From Flavobacterium notoginsengisoli (GTDB lineage Bacteria > Bacteroidota > Bacteroidia > Flavobacteriales > Flavobacteriaceae), in contig NZ_JACHLB010000007.1 in the NCBI RefSeq assembly GCF_014207905.1, positions 1 through 64,000 of the forward strand: a DNA stretch of 64,000 nucleotides, written 5' to 3'. The notes beneath the pieces are model-generated. The model saw only the letters and a list, made by a program, of their open reading frames with translations. It was not told where the DNA came from and ran no database searches. The translations under genes and the position numbers were made by a program. Shown piece by piece: positions 25,469 through 32,443 of the stretch. How positions within the stretch are numbered: position 1 is the stretch's first letter; every line of letters starts with the position of its first letter.

Positions 25469-25993
25469 TTATTTCGCTGCTAATAATTTTGATTCTTCTG
25501 CAGTAAATTCAGGAACAATTGAATAAGTATCTATTTTTGCAATTTTCATTTCGTCTAAAATATCAACCAAATTTTTAAAGTTGCTATTTTTGCTAGGTTT
25601 TATGATTACTATAGCGCCATTTTTGGGCTTACCTATAGCTGTCGAATATTCTATTACTCTATTGTTATTTTCAAATAATTCTTTTCGGATTCTATTTTTT
25701 CCAAATCCAGTTTTTTTTGGTAAATGTACAGGATATTCCAATAAACCTGAGTATGTAATTATCCTATCATCTTTATCTAGTAAAATTGTGTAAAGTCTGT
25801 TTTCGTCAATACAGCCAGGGTTGCAATCGTTACAATATTTATCAGGTAAGTCTAAATCCATCACTTTTGATTTCGATAATTCTCCTACAACCATAAAAAA
25901 TATAATAAGCAAAAATGAAATGCTTACCATTGCGGTTAAATCAACTCTTGTGTGTAGTTTTTTACTTCTGACTTTTTGAGGCAAGTTTTTCAT
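25469..25993 (-). CDS. ExbD/TolR-like protein, copy 1, lacking the key Asp
   Basis: This 174-aa protein has a basic N-terminus, one transmembrane helix (about residues 19-37) and a periplasmic domain ending in VIIKPSKNSNFKNLVDILDEM, as in ExbD/TolR, the proton-channel partners of ExbB/TolQ. In canonical ExbD the helix starts T-P-x-x-D with the proton-carrying Asp; here it is TAMVS, so Ser24 takes that position and Ala replaces Pro. A cysteine-containing insert (CNDCNPGC) follows the helix. It is the downstream member of a tandem pair, 14 bases after copy 2, with no exbB or tonB nearby. It may be a structural or regulatory relative rather than a proton-driven motor part. Confidence 0.8.
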   Translation of the reverse strand: MKNLPQKVRSKKLHTRVDLTAMVSISFLLIIFFMVVGELSKSKVMDLDLPDKYCNDCNPGCIDENRLYTILLDKDDRIITYSGLLEYPVHLPKKTGFGKNRIRKELFENNNRVIEYSTAIGKPKNGAIVIIKPSKNSNFKNLVDILDEMKIAKIDTYSIVPEFTAEESKLLAAK

Positions 25994-26007
25994 AACAAAA
26001 TAAGTTG

Positions 26008-26541
26008 TTAGTTAGAAGCCAATAATTTTGATTCTTCTGGAGTAAAATCATTTACAATAGCATAAGTATCGATTTTAGCAATTGCCATTTCGTCTAAAAT
26101 GTCAACCAAATTTTTGAAATTACAATCTTTGCTAGGTTTGATAATTACTGCAATTCCTCTTCCTTGTTTTCCTAATCGAGCAGAATAATCAAGCGTGATT
26201 TTATTTTCTTTGAAAAGTTCTTTTCTAATTCCGTCTTTACCATATGTTATGTCTTTAGGTGGAACTGTCGGAACAGCTAACAATCCTTTGTAACAGACTA
26301 ATTTATTGTCTCCACCAAGTAATATTGTATAAGAAAGATTCTCACCGCCACAACTGATTACCCTTTCTCCACATGAATAACTATGATAATCAGGCAAACT
26401 TAAATCCATAACTTTTGACTTAGATAATTCTCCCACAACCATAAAAAATACAATCAGCAAAAAAGAAACGCTGACCATTGCAGTTAAATCAACTCTAGAA
26501 CTTAGCTTTTTGCTTCTTACTTTTTGAGGTAGGTTTTTCAT
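26008..26541 (-). CDS. ExbD/TolR-like protein, copy 2, lacking the key Asp
   Basis: This 177-aa protein is a close paralogue of its downstream neighbour: the first 37 residues are almost identical (MKNLPQKVRSKK, then TAMVSVSFLLIVFFMVVGEL) and the C-terminus is shared (VDILDEMAIAKIDTY). It also has Ser instead of the conserved Asp in the membrane helix. The insert after the helix has its own cysteines (YSCGERVISCGG). I chose the ATG at 26541 over one ten codons upstream because it restores the shared N-terminus. The pair arose by tandem duplication. Confidence 0.8.
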   Translation of the reverse strand: MKNLPQKVRSKKLSSRVDLTAMVSVSFLLIVFFMVVGELSKSKVMDLSLPDYHSYSCGERVISCGGENLSYTILLGGDNKLVCYKGLLAVPTVPPKDITYGKDGIRKELFKENKITLDYSARLGKQGRGIAVIIKPSKDCNFKNLVDILDEMAIAKIDTYAIVNDFTPEESKLLASN

Positions 26542-26684
26542 AATAATGAGTTTTGATTTTAAAGTTAACAATAAAATTAAAACGTTTTTAAGGTATTTTT
26601 AAAATTTTTAGAAAAAATATTGCAATACATTAAACCTTGAATTTGTTGAGGATTTCAAAAATTTGAAGAGATTTCGTGGAGTAA

Positions 26685-26706
26685 TTTGGTTTTTTCAAAA
26701 ACCAAA
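26685..26706 (+). promoter_or_regulatory. Hairpin upstream of the fasciclin gene
   Basis: TTTGGTTTTT pairs with AAAAACCAAA in a perfect short-loop inverted repeat about 47 bases before the fasciclin ATG. No T run follows. It may be an operator or leader structure. Confidence 0.35.
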
Positions 26707-26752
26707 ATAGTCATATGAGCGTAAATGACTTTATAACTTTAAAAATATAATT

Positions 26753-27307
26753 ATGAAAACTAATAAATTTTTTGCCACAGTAATTTTAGTCTTGACTTTC
26801 GGATTTACATCTTTTGCTCAAAAAACAGTAATGGTTGGTGGAGCAGCAATGTATCCGAATAAAAATATTATAGAAAATGCCGTTAATTCTAAAGATCATA
26901 CCACTTTAGTAGCGGCGGTAAAAGCAGCAGATTTAGTAGAAACGTTAAAAGGAAAAGGGCCTTTCACTGTTTTTGCTCCAACAAATGAAGCTTTTAATAA
27001 ATTGCCAAAGGGAACTGTTGAAACTTTATTAAAACCTGAAAACAAAAAGAAACTTCAGGGGATTTTGACTTATCATGTAGTTTCTGGAAAGTGGAGTTCT
27101 GCAGATATTGCGGCTGCGATAAAGGAAGGTAAAGGCAAAGCAAGTATCAAAACTGTTGCAGGCGGAACTTTAACGGCTTGGATGAAAGGGAAAGATTTAT
27201 ATATAAGCGATGAAAACGGCAATAAAGCAAAAGTAACAATTGCTGATGTGAATCAGTCAAATGGAGTTATTCATGTTGTGGATGCTGTATTGTTGCCTAA
27301 GAAATAA
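26753..27307 (+). CDS. Secreted fasciclin (FAS1) domain protein
   Basis: This 184-aa protein has a signal peptide (MKTNKFFATVILVLTFGFTSFAQ) and one FAS1 domain (about residues 45-182). The domain shows H1 FTVFAPTNEAFNKLP and H2 GVIHVVDAVLLP with the conserved YHVVSGK between. Bacterial FAS1 proteins are secreted or surface-bound and are linked to adhesion or stress. The gene is a single unit between a hairpin and a terminator. Confidence 0.93.
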   Translation: MKTNKFFATVILVLTFGFTSFAQKTVMVGGAAMYPNKNIIENAVNSKDHTTLVAAVKAADLVETLKGKGPFTVFAPTNEAFNKLPKGTVETLLKPENKKKLQGILTYHVVSGKWSSADIAAAIKEGKGKASIKTVAGGTLTAWMKGKDLYISDENGNKAKVTIADVNQSNGVIHVVDAVLLPKK

Positions 27308-27337
27308 TTATCTCCAAAACAAGACCTACAACTCAAG

Positions 27338-27369
27338 AAGTCCTGCAGAATATTGCAGGACTTTTTATT
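27338..27369. terminator. Terminator between fasciclin and EamA genes
   Basis: AAGTCCTGCA at 27338-27347 pairs with TGCAGGACTT at 27354-27363, followed by T. It lies between two convergent genes, although its T run serves the fasciclin gene better. Confidence 0.88.
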
Positions 27370-28210
27370 TTTTAGCCGTTAAAGTACTTCCAGCTGAAGC
27401 TATTACAACACATACAACTGCTAAAATTTCATAAATGCTTAAATTTTCTTGTAGAAATATAAACGCGCAAATTGAAGCTGCCGCTGGTTCTAAACTCATT
27501 AAAATACTAAAAGTTCGTGGCGGAAGCTGTCCCAATGCTTTCATTTCTAAAGTAAATGGAATTGCACTAGAAAGAAGGGCTAGAGCGACACCCATTCCGA
27601 AAAGTTTTGGAGTTAAGTTCGCCAATCCATTTTCTATAAAACCAAAAGGCAAAACTAAAATAGCTGCAAACAACATTCCGATTGTAACTGCCTGTCCATC
27701 ATTCATTATTTTAGATATTTTTCCGCCCAAAACTATATACGCACTCCAAAAAGCTCCTGCTAAAAGTGCGCAAATAATACCTATTGGATCTAGACGATCG
27801 TTTGTCCAAGGTGCAATCAATAAAATTCCGATTGCAGCTAGTAAAACCCAACAATAATCTATTAAACGTTTTGAACCGGCAATAGCTAATAATAATGGTC
27901 CAACAAATTCCAAAGTAACGGCTAAACCAATTGGAATTCTTTCTATAGCAAAATAAAAAATTAAATTCATTGCGCCTAAAGATAAACCGTAAGGAATTAC
28001 AATTTTCCATTGCTGATTTGTAACGGCTTTAAAATTTGGCCTATAAGCTAAAAGTAAAATCAATGCTGAAACACCAATTCGTATTGATGCCGTTCCTGCT
28101 GCTCCAATTGTCGGAAATAATGTTTTGGCAATTGCAGCACCACATTGTACGCTAATAATTGCTAATAAAACTGCTGGAACAGGAGGGAGATTAAATTCTT
28201 TGTTTTTCAT
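27365..28210 (-). CDS. EamA/DMT family transporter, RhtA-like
   Basis: This 281-aa membrane protein has about ten helices in two EamA repeats. IRIGVSALILLLAYRP in the first half and SLEPAAASICAFIFLQE in the second are typical of the drug/metabolite transporter superfamily and resemble threonine/homoserine exporter RhtA. It probably exports amino acids or related small molecules. A 47-aa protein gene lies 45 bases upstream on the same strand. Confidence 0.87.
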   Translation of the reverse strand: MKNKEFNLPPVPAVLLAIISVQCGAAIAKTLFPTIGAAGTASIRIGVSALILLLAYRPNFKAVTNQQWKIVIPYGLSLGAMNLIFYFAIERIPIGLAVTLEFVGPLLLAIAGSKRLIDYCWVLLAAIGILLIAPWTNDRLDPIGIICALLAGAFWSAYIVLGGKISKIMNDGQAVTIGMLFAAILVLPFGFIENGLANLTPKLFGMGVALALLSSAIPFTLEMKALGQLPPRTFSILMSLEPAAASICAFIFLQENLSIYEILAVVCVVIASAGSTLTAKK

Positions 28211-28255
28211 AAATTAGGCTGTCAAAAAAAATGATTCTTTGACAAATAAAATCAT

Positions 28256-28399
28256 TTAGTTTCCTAATGCTCTTTTGGTTACATATGCTCTATAACCTAT
28301 AATAGCCATTTGCCATTTTTTAGCTTTCGAAATATCTAAACCTTGTTTGGTGAAACTTGGGAGTAAAATTTTATTTAGTTTAGCAAGCAATTTATACAT
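28256..28399 (-). CDS. Small basic protein of 47 aa
   Basis: An intact reading frame encodes MYKLLAKLNKILLPSF and ends in GYRAYVTKRALGN. It is basic, has a hydrophobic N-terminal part and the aromatic motif KWQMAIIGYRAYVTKRAL. I recall similar short proteins, of about 45-50 residues, from other flavobacteria, without known function. A strong terminator-type hairpin lies just upstream and the EamA gene downstream on the same strand. The ATG at 28399 is the only sensible start. Confidence comes from the protein-like composition and the recalled relatives. Confidence 0.65.
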   Translation of the reverse strand: MYKLLAKLNKILLPSFTKQGLDISKAKKWQMAIIGYRAYVTKRALGN

Positions 28400-28421
28400 A
28401 GTAGATTTGTTTTTTCAAAGA

Positions 28422-28458
28422 TATAAAAAAAGACTTTGTGTTTGATGCAAAGTCTTTT
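28422..28458 (-). terminator. Terminator after the beta-lactamase-like gene
   Basis: An 11-bp stem (28428-28438 with 28448-28458) is followed on the minus strand by seven T. It lies 22 bases after the stop codon of the serine hydrolase gene. Confidence 0.9.
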
Positions 28459-28479
28459 GAGGTATAAAATGAGTGAAAA

Positions 28480-29913
28480 TTATATTTTAAGAATCAGGTT
28501 TTCATCTCCGTCAGTTTGTCTATTTATGGCGTTTTTTGGCGCTTCTATCCAGCCTGTTTTATTAATGACAAATTTAAAAAGATGCGTTTTATTCTTTTCA
28601 AACTGTGATTTTGGAATTGTCAATTCGAAAGTATTCTTGTTTTTTCTAATCATTTGAAAATTCTCGTCATTCGGATTCCAATTATCGAATGAGCCTGCAA
28701 TAGAAACACTTTTTACTAGATCTGGATTTAATGTTTTGTCGTGTTCATAAGTGAAAATAACATCGTTATTGATTATTTTATAGCCATAAATTCCAGATTG
28801 TTTTTTGTTTTCACTTAGCAAATCATTTGAAAGCTTTACAATTGCTTCTCCCAAAGCATTTGCAGTATTTTCGTCACTGATATTTACAATTATGGAAAGT
28901 CCCAATTGGCGCTCAGGATAAATTATCAGCATGTTTTGCGTTCCAAATGCTCCGCCGTGTTTCCAGCAATTTTTTCCGTTTTCATCAACTTGAATATAAT
29001 CCCAAAAATATCCGTTCCAAGTGGTAGGGCTATTTAGAAGATTTCGTTGTGACTCTTGTACAATTTTATTTTTTGTATCTAATTCATAAACAATAAATTT
29101 AGTCAAGTCACCTAAAGTAGATTTTAAGCGCCCCGCTGCACCCCAAAGATTATCTGAAATAGTAGGCATTAAAGTTCCTTTTAAATTATAACCATTTGCA
29201 ACTACAACATTCGAGCTTAAATTTATTCCTGTAGATGTCATGTTGAGTTTAGAAAGAATATTTTCTTTTAATAGCGTTTCGTAGCTTTTTTTATAAACGT
29301 TTTCTAAAATGTGGGCGGTAAGATTAAGACTTCCATTGCTATATTTAAATTTAGTTCCTGGCAAGGTGTCTAATTTTATCATTTTAAGATCTTCGAAGAA
29401 TTTATCGCGATTGTATGATTCATCTAGTTTTTTGAATGCTAGATAACTGCTATCGTTACGATTTTTTCTTAATTCGTCGGTATCAGGAAGATCATGGTTA
29501 AAACCAGTTCTAAAGGAAACTAAATCTTTAATCGTAATTGGAGTACCATTATATTGCAAATTTGGATAATCACCAATAAGATATTTTCTTATGTCTTCGT
29601 TAGGGTTTAATTTTCCCTCTAAAACTGCTTGAGCAGTAAGCAAACCAGTAAATAATTTGGTTATAGATGCTACTTCAAAAACCGTATTGTTATTGGCAAT
29701 GTTCTCTTTTCCTTTATCAATTTCTCCGTAATGTCTAGTGTAGGTCTTTCCATTTTTGACAACACCAATAGAAATTGAATTTGCTTTCGATTTCTCCATT
29801 AAAATCGAAGCGGTTTTATCCATAGATATGTAAATGTTCTTTTCGGCCTTGTTTTGCTGTGCCAAAATTGAAAAAGTTAAACAGAGAAATAGTATTGAAA
29901 AATTTCTTTTCAT
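28480..29913 (-). CDS. Serine beta-lactamase-like hydrolase with C-terminal glycogen-binding-like domain
   Basis: This protein of 477 aa has a signal peptide ending at Ala-Gln (FSILAQ). The class C beta-lactamase/PBP-like domain has the S-x-x-K motif SITK and the Y-x-N motif YSNGSLN, and an HGG near the later KTG position. Members hydrolyse esters, peptides or beta-lactams in the periplasm. The last roughly 85 residues (GSFDNWNPND, then FKFVINKTGWIEAPKNA) resemble the AMPK/CBM48 glycogen-binding fold, an unusual partner for this enzyme class. I chose the ATG at 29913; an ATG three codons upstream is also possible. Confidence 0.85.
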   Translation of the reverse strand: MKRNFSILFLCLTFSILAQQNKAEKNIYISMDKTASILMEKSKANSISIGVVKNGKTYTRHYGEIDKGKENIANNNTVFEVASITKLFTGLLTAQAVLEGKLNPNEDIRKYLIGDYPNLQYNGTPITIKDLVSFRTGFNHDLPDTDELRKNRNDSSYLAFKKLDESYNRDKFFEDLKMIKLDTLPGTKFKYSNGSLNLTAHILENVYKKSYETLLKENILSKLNMTSTGINLSSNVVVANGYNLKGTLMPTISDNLWGAAGRLKSTLGDLTKFIVYELDTKNKIVQESQRNLLNSPTTWNGYFWDYIQVDENGKNCWKHGGAFGTQNMLIIYPERQLGLSIIVNISDENTANALGEAIVKLSNDLLSENKKQSGIYGYKIINNDVIFTYEHDKTLNPDLVKSVSIAGSFDNWNPNDENFQMIRKNKNTFELTIPKSQFEKNKTHLFKFVINKTGWIEAPKNAINRQTDGDENLILKI

Positions 29914-29950
29914 CTTGAGCAATTTTAAAATTAACTAAAGTTTGAAACTG

Positions 29951-29980
29951 AAAAAACCAGCGTTTTAACACTGGTTTTTA
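29951..29980 (-). terminator. Terminator after the M56 gene, copy 1
   Basis: AAAAACCAG at 29952-29960 and CTGGTTTTT at 29971-29979 form a stem; on the minus strand the second arm runs into T. It lies 21 bases after the stop of the M56 gene. Confidence 0.85.
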
Positions 29981-30000
29981 AAATTATGAATAAAGTATAA

Positions 30001-31875
30001 TTAAGCTTTTTTGTTTTGCTTTTCCATTTCTTTCATATCCTTTTCATGCTGTTTCATATCTTTTTCATGTTGCTTCATATCTTTAGCATGTTGTTTCATG
30101 TTTTTTTCATGTTGCTTCATGTCAAGTTCATATTGTTTCATGTCTTGCTCATATTGCTTCATGTTGTTTTCATATTCGCCAGAATCATCACCAAAGTTAA
30201 ATTTGTAGTTATAATTATAGTTGAATTTTTCCATTTTTTCATTGAACTTTTCCATAGCAAGCTCATACTTTTCCATTTCTTTTTCGAAAATTGCTTCACG
30301 TTTAGACATAATTTCGCTAACAGCATCTCCATAAGCAGACATGGCATCAATGTTTGGTTGGAATTTTTCCATCTTCTTTTCGAATTCTTCCATTTCTTTC
30401 TCAAACTTCTTCATAGCCACTTTATCCATAGGATTTTTTGGAGCTACTGGAGGTTTTGGCATTTTAGACATATCAACTGCTGGAGCAACTGGTAACGGTC
30501 CAGAAGGGAAAGTCGGTGGAGTTGGAGGAGTAGGAGGAGTAACATCAGAACCGCCATCGTTGCGCACAATTACTCTTTCATTTCTAATTACCATTGGTGA
30601 TTTAAAATTTTTGTCCGTACTAATTACAATTGCTTTTGTTCCATTTTCATCTTTTCCGATGGCAAGTTCACAATCTTTAATAGCTTCGCTACCGTCAATT
30701 TTGATTGTTTGTTTTTTTCCAGAATCAGATTTTACTTTGATTTGAATTCCTGTTAATTCTTCTTTTGTATTTCTCTTTACATCTGAAATTTCTACATCAA
30801 GATTGTGATTAGCTTTTAGTTTTCCAGGAAGCTCATTAAGTTCTTTGTCGCTTGTGTTTTTAGTGATTTTGATAGTTTCTTCAGTATCTTTGATCGTATC
30901 TTTTAAAACAGTTGCAACTTCATTTTGTTTCTTTTCCTGGGCAATAGTTTTAATTTGAAATAAAAGAACAAATGCGCCCAGTGCTGGAATTACAGCATAA
31001 TATTTCCAATAATTCCTTTTGTTTGATTGATTCTTGTTTAACATGACAATTCGTTTTTTGATTAATGATTGATAAAAATGATTGGTGATGGCAACGCACG
31101 TTTCATGCGTTGTAATTTTTAAAAGCGTGTACTGATACGCTTTTTTGTCGCTAATTTTTTTGGAAGCTTCGTAATCTGCTATAAATTCAAGATTTTGCAA
31201 AATAGCCTTTTTGTAAAGCCATACTATTGGATTAAACCAAAATAGAATACAAAAGATTCTTGAAATTAGAACATCTAAAGTATGATTCTGATCGCTGTGC
31301 ACTTTTTCATGTTCTAAAATATTTTCTAATTCAGCTGCCGTGTAAAGTGATGAGTTATACACGATGTAATCGAAATAAGAAAAAGGAGCAATGTTTTCGC
31401 TTACATCTATAAATTTAAAATCTTCCTGCTGTTCAATTTTTTTTCCTTTTAAAACAGCATTCAAACTATAAAAATCGAGAGCAAATTTTATCATAAAAGC
31501 TAAGAAACCAATTCCGTAAACTGCCGATAGAACTAAATTCCAATCTATTTCAAAATTTTCTTCTTTGACCAAATTCACCTTTTGCGTGTGCATTGGTTTG
31601 TAAGTTGTAACATCTTGAATTTCTGCTGGAATTTTTCTTATTTCAGCCATTTCAACTGCAGTAAGTTCTGTTGGTGCAAGAGTTGGCGGTGCTTCAACCC
31701 AAATAACTTTAGTATAAACCACAAATGGCAAAACTACAGAAGTGATTAAACCCGCTAACAGAAACCATCTACTGCTATTGAAAAAAGTTTCTTTTCGAAG
31801 TAGCAAAATGTAAGCAAAATAAAACGTTGCTAAAAGGCCGCTTGATTTTAGAATAAAAATAAAAAGTGCTTCCAT
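30001..31875 (-). CDS. M56 (BlaR1-type) membrane metallopeptidase, copy 1
   Basis: This 624-aa protein has N-terminal transmembrane helices (about residues 5-25, 35-55, 113-135), the zinc motif HEKVH at 189-193, and another helix near 290-305. It is the sensor-protease type that responds to an outside signal and causes cleavage of its BlaI repressor, encoded six bases upstream. The long C-terminal region is unusual: a Pro-rich stretch (TPPTPPTPPTFPSGP) followed by many K-x-x-E-x-x-M-K-Q-type repeats rich in Lys, Glu, Met and His, probably a long charged helix. The outside signal is unknown. Confidence 0.9.
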   Translation of the reverse strand: MEALFIFILKSSGLLATFYFAYILLLRKETFFNSSRWFLLAGLITSVVLPFVVYTKVIWVEAPPTLAPTELTAVEMAEIRKIPAEIQDVTTYKPMHTQKVNLVKEENFEIDWNLVLSAVYGIGFLAFMIKFALDFYSLNAVLKGKKIEQQEDFKFIDVSENIAPFSYFDYIVYNSSLYTAAELENILEHEKVHSDQNHTLDVLISRIFCILFWFNPIVWLYKKAILQNLEFIADYEASKKISDKKAYQYTLLKITTHETCVAITNHFYQSLIKKRIVMLNKNQSNKRNYWKYYAVIPALGAFVLLFQIKTIAQEKKQNEVATVLKDTIKDTEETIKITKNTSDKELNELPGKLKANHNLDVEISDVKRNTKEELTGIQIKVKSDSGKKQTIKIDGSEAIKDCELAIGKDENGTKAIVISTDKNFKSPMVIRNERVIVRNDGGSDVTPPTPPTPPTFPSGPLPVAPAVDMSKMPKPPVAPKNPMDKVAMKKFEKEMEEFEKKMEKFQPNIDAMSAYGDAVSEIMSKREAIFEKEMEKYELAMEKFNEKMEKFNYNYNYKFNFGDDSGEYENNMKQYEQDMKQYELDMKQHEKNMKQHAKDMKQHEKDMKQHEKDMKEMEKQNKKA

Positions 31876-31881
31876 ACAATA

Positions 31882-32250
31882 TTATTTATTTTCTTTTGGA
31901 TTTTCGATCATGTCTAAGATTTCTCGTAATTCGTCTGCCGAAATTTTTTCTTCTTTAGCGAAAAATGAAACCATACTTTTATAAGAACTATTAAAATAAT
32001 TATCAATTGCGATACTCATAAAACCTTTGCGGTAATCTTCTATACTCACAGCTGGATAATATTGATGGGTGTTTCCAAAAGCATTATGCGAAACGTAACC
32101 CTTTTCTTCCAAATTACGTACAATGGTCGACAAAGTGTTGTAATGTGGCTGATCTTCTAAAATCTCTGCTTGAATTTCTTTTACAAAAGCCTTTTTGAGC
32201 TTCCATAGAATATGCATGATTTCTTCTTCTTTGTTGGTTAATTTTTGCAT
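31882..32250 (-). CDS. BlaI/MecI/CopY family transcriptional regulator, copy 1
   Basis: This 122-aa protein has the winged-helix of the BlaI group: TNKEEEIMHILWKLKKAFVKEI and HYNTLSTIVRNLEEKGYVSHN near the N-terminus, and a C-terminal dimerisation helix. BlaI repressors bind dyads in their own promoters and are inactivated by cleavage. It is nearly identical over most of its length to the copy at 34033-34401. No dyad operator is visible directly upstream, so it may be transcribed with the upstream pair. Confidence 0.93.
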   Translation of the reverse strand: MQKLTNKEEEIMHILWKLKKAFVKEIQAEILEDQPHYNTLSTIVRNLEEKGYVSHNAFGNTHQYYPAVSIEDYRKGFMSIAIDNYFNSSYKSMVSFFAKEEKISADELREILDMIENPKENK

Positions 32251-32293
32251 TTTGTTTTTTTATTTAAATCGTTCGTTTAGAATTTGAGATCAC

Positions 32294-32443
32294 TTATGCG
32301 ATTACTTCCATATGAAATAAAAACAATACGAAAGTTGCAATAGCCGTAATTACTACAAAATACTCCCAAGAATTTTTCTTTTTTGATTGATTTGTATTTA
32401 ACATAGTGATTCGCTTTTTGATTAATGATTGATGAATAAAAAA
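32294..32443 (-). pseudogene. Fragment of a further M56 gene
   Basis: Directly after the stop of the M56 copy 2 gene, the minus strand translates as IHQSLIKKRITMLNTNQSKK, then KNSWEYFVVITAIATFVLFL and FHMEVIA before a stop at 32294-32296. This matches the internal M56 segment FYQSLIKKRIVMLNTNQSKK, then KRNSWKYYVVIPALAAFVLL and FQVEVIA. Only the part around the fourth helix is left, with no zinc motif. A 36-aa frame (ATG at 32404) stays open, but the fragment is best read as a scar of tandem duplication and deletion between the two BlaI/M56 pairs. Confidence 0.8.

Noticed and set aside
28220..28256. Weak hairpin after the 47-aa gene (GTCAAA/TTTGAC)
   Set aside because: The stem is short with an A-rich loop and no clear T run, so termination cannot be supported.
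30016..30495. A 159-codon plus-strand frame rich in Phe, Leu, His and Ile
   Set aside because: It is the antisense shadow of the repetitive Lys/Glu/Met tail of the M56 gene; its composition follows from the repeats and it lacks any start context.
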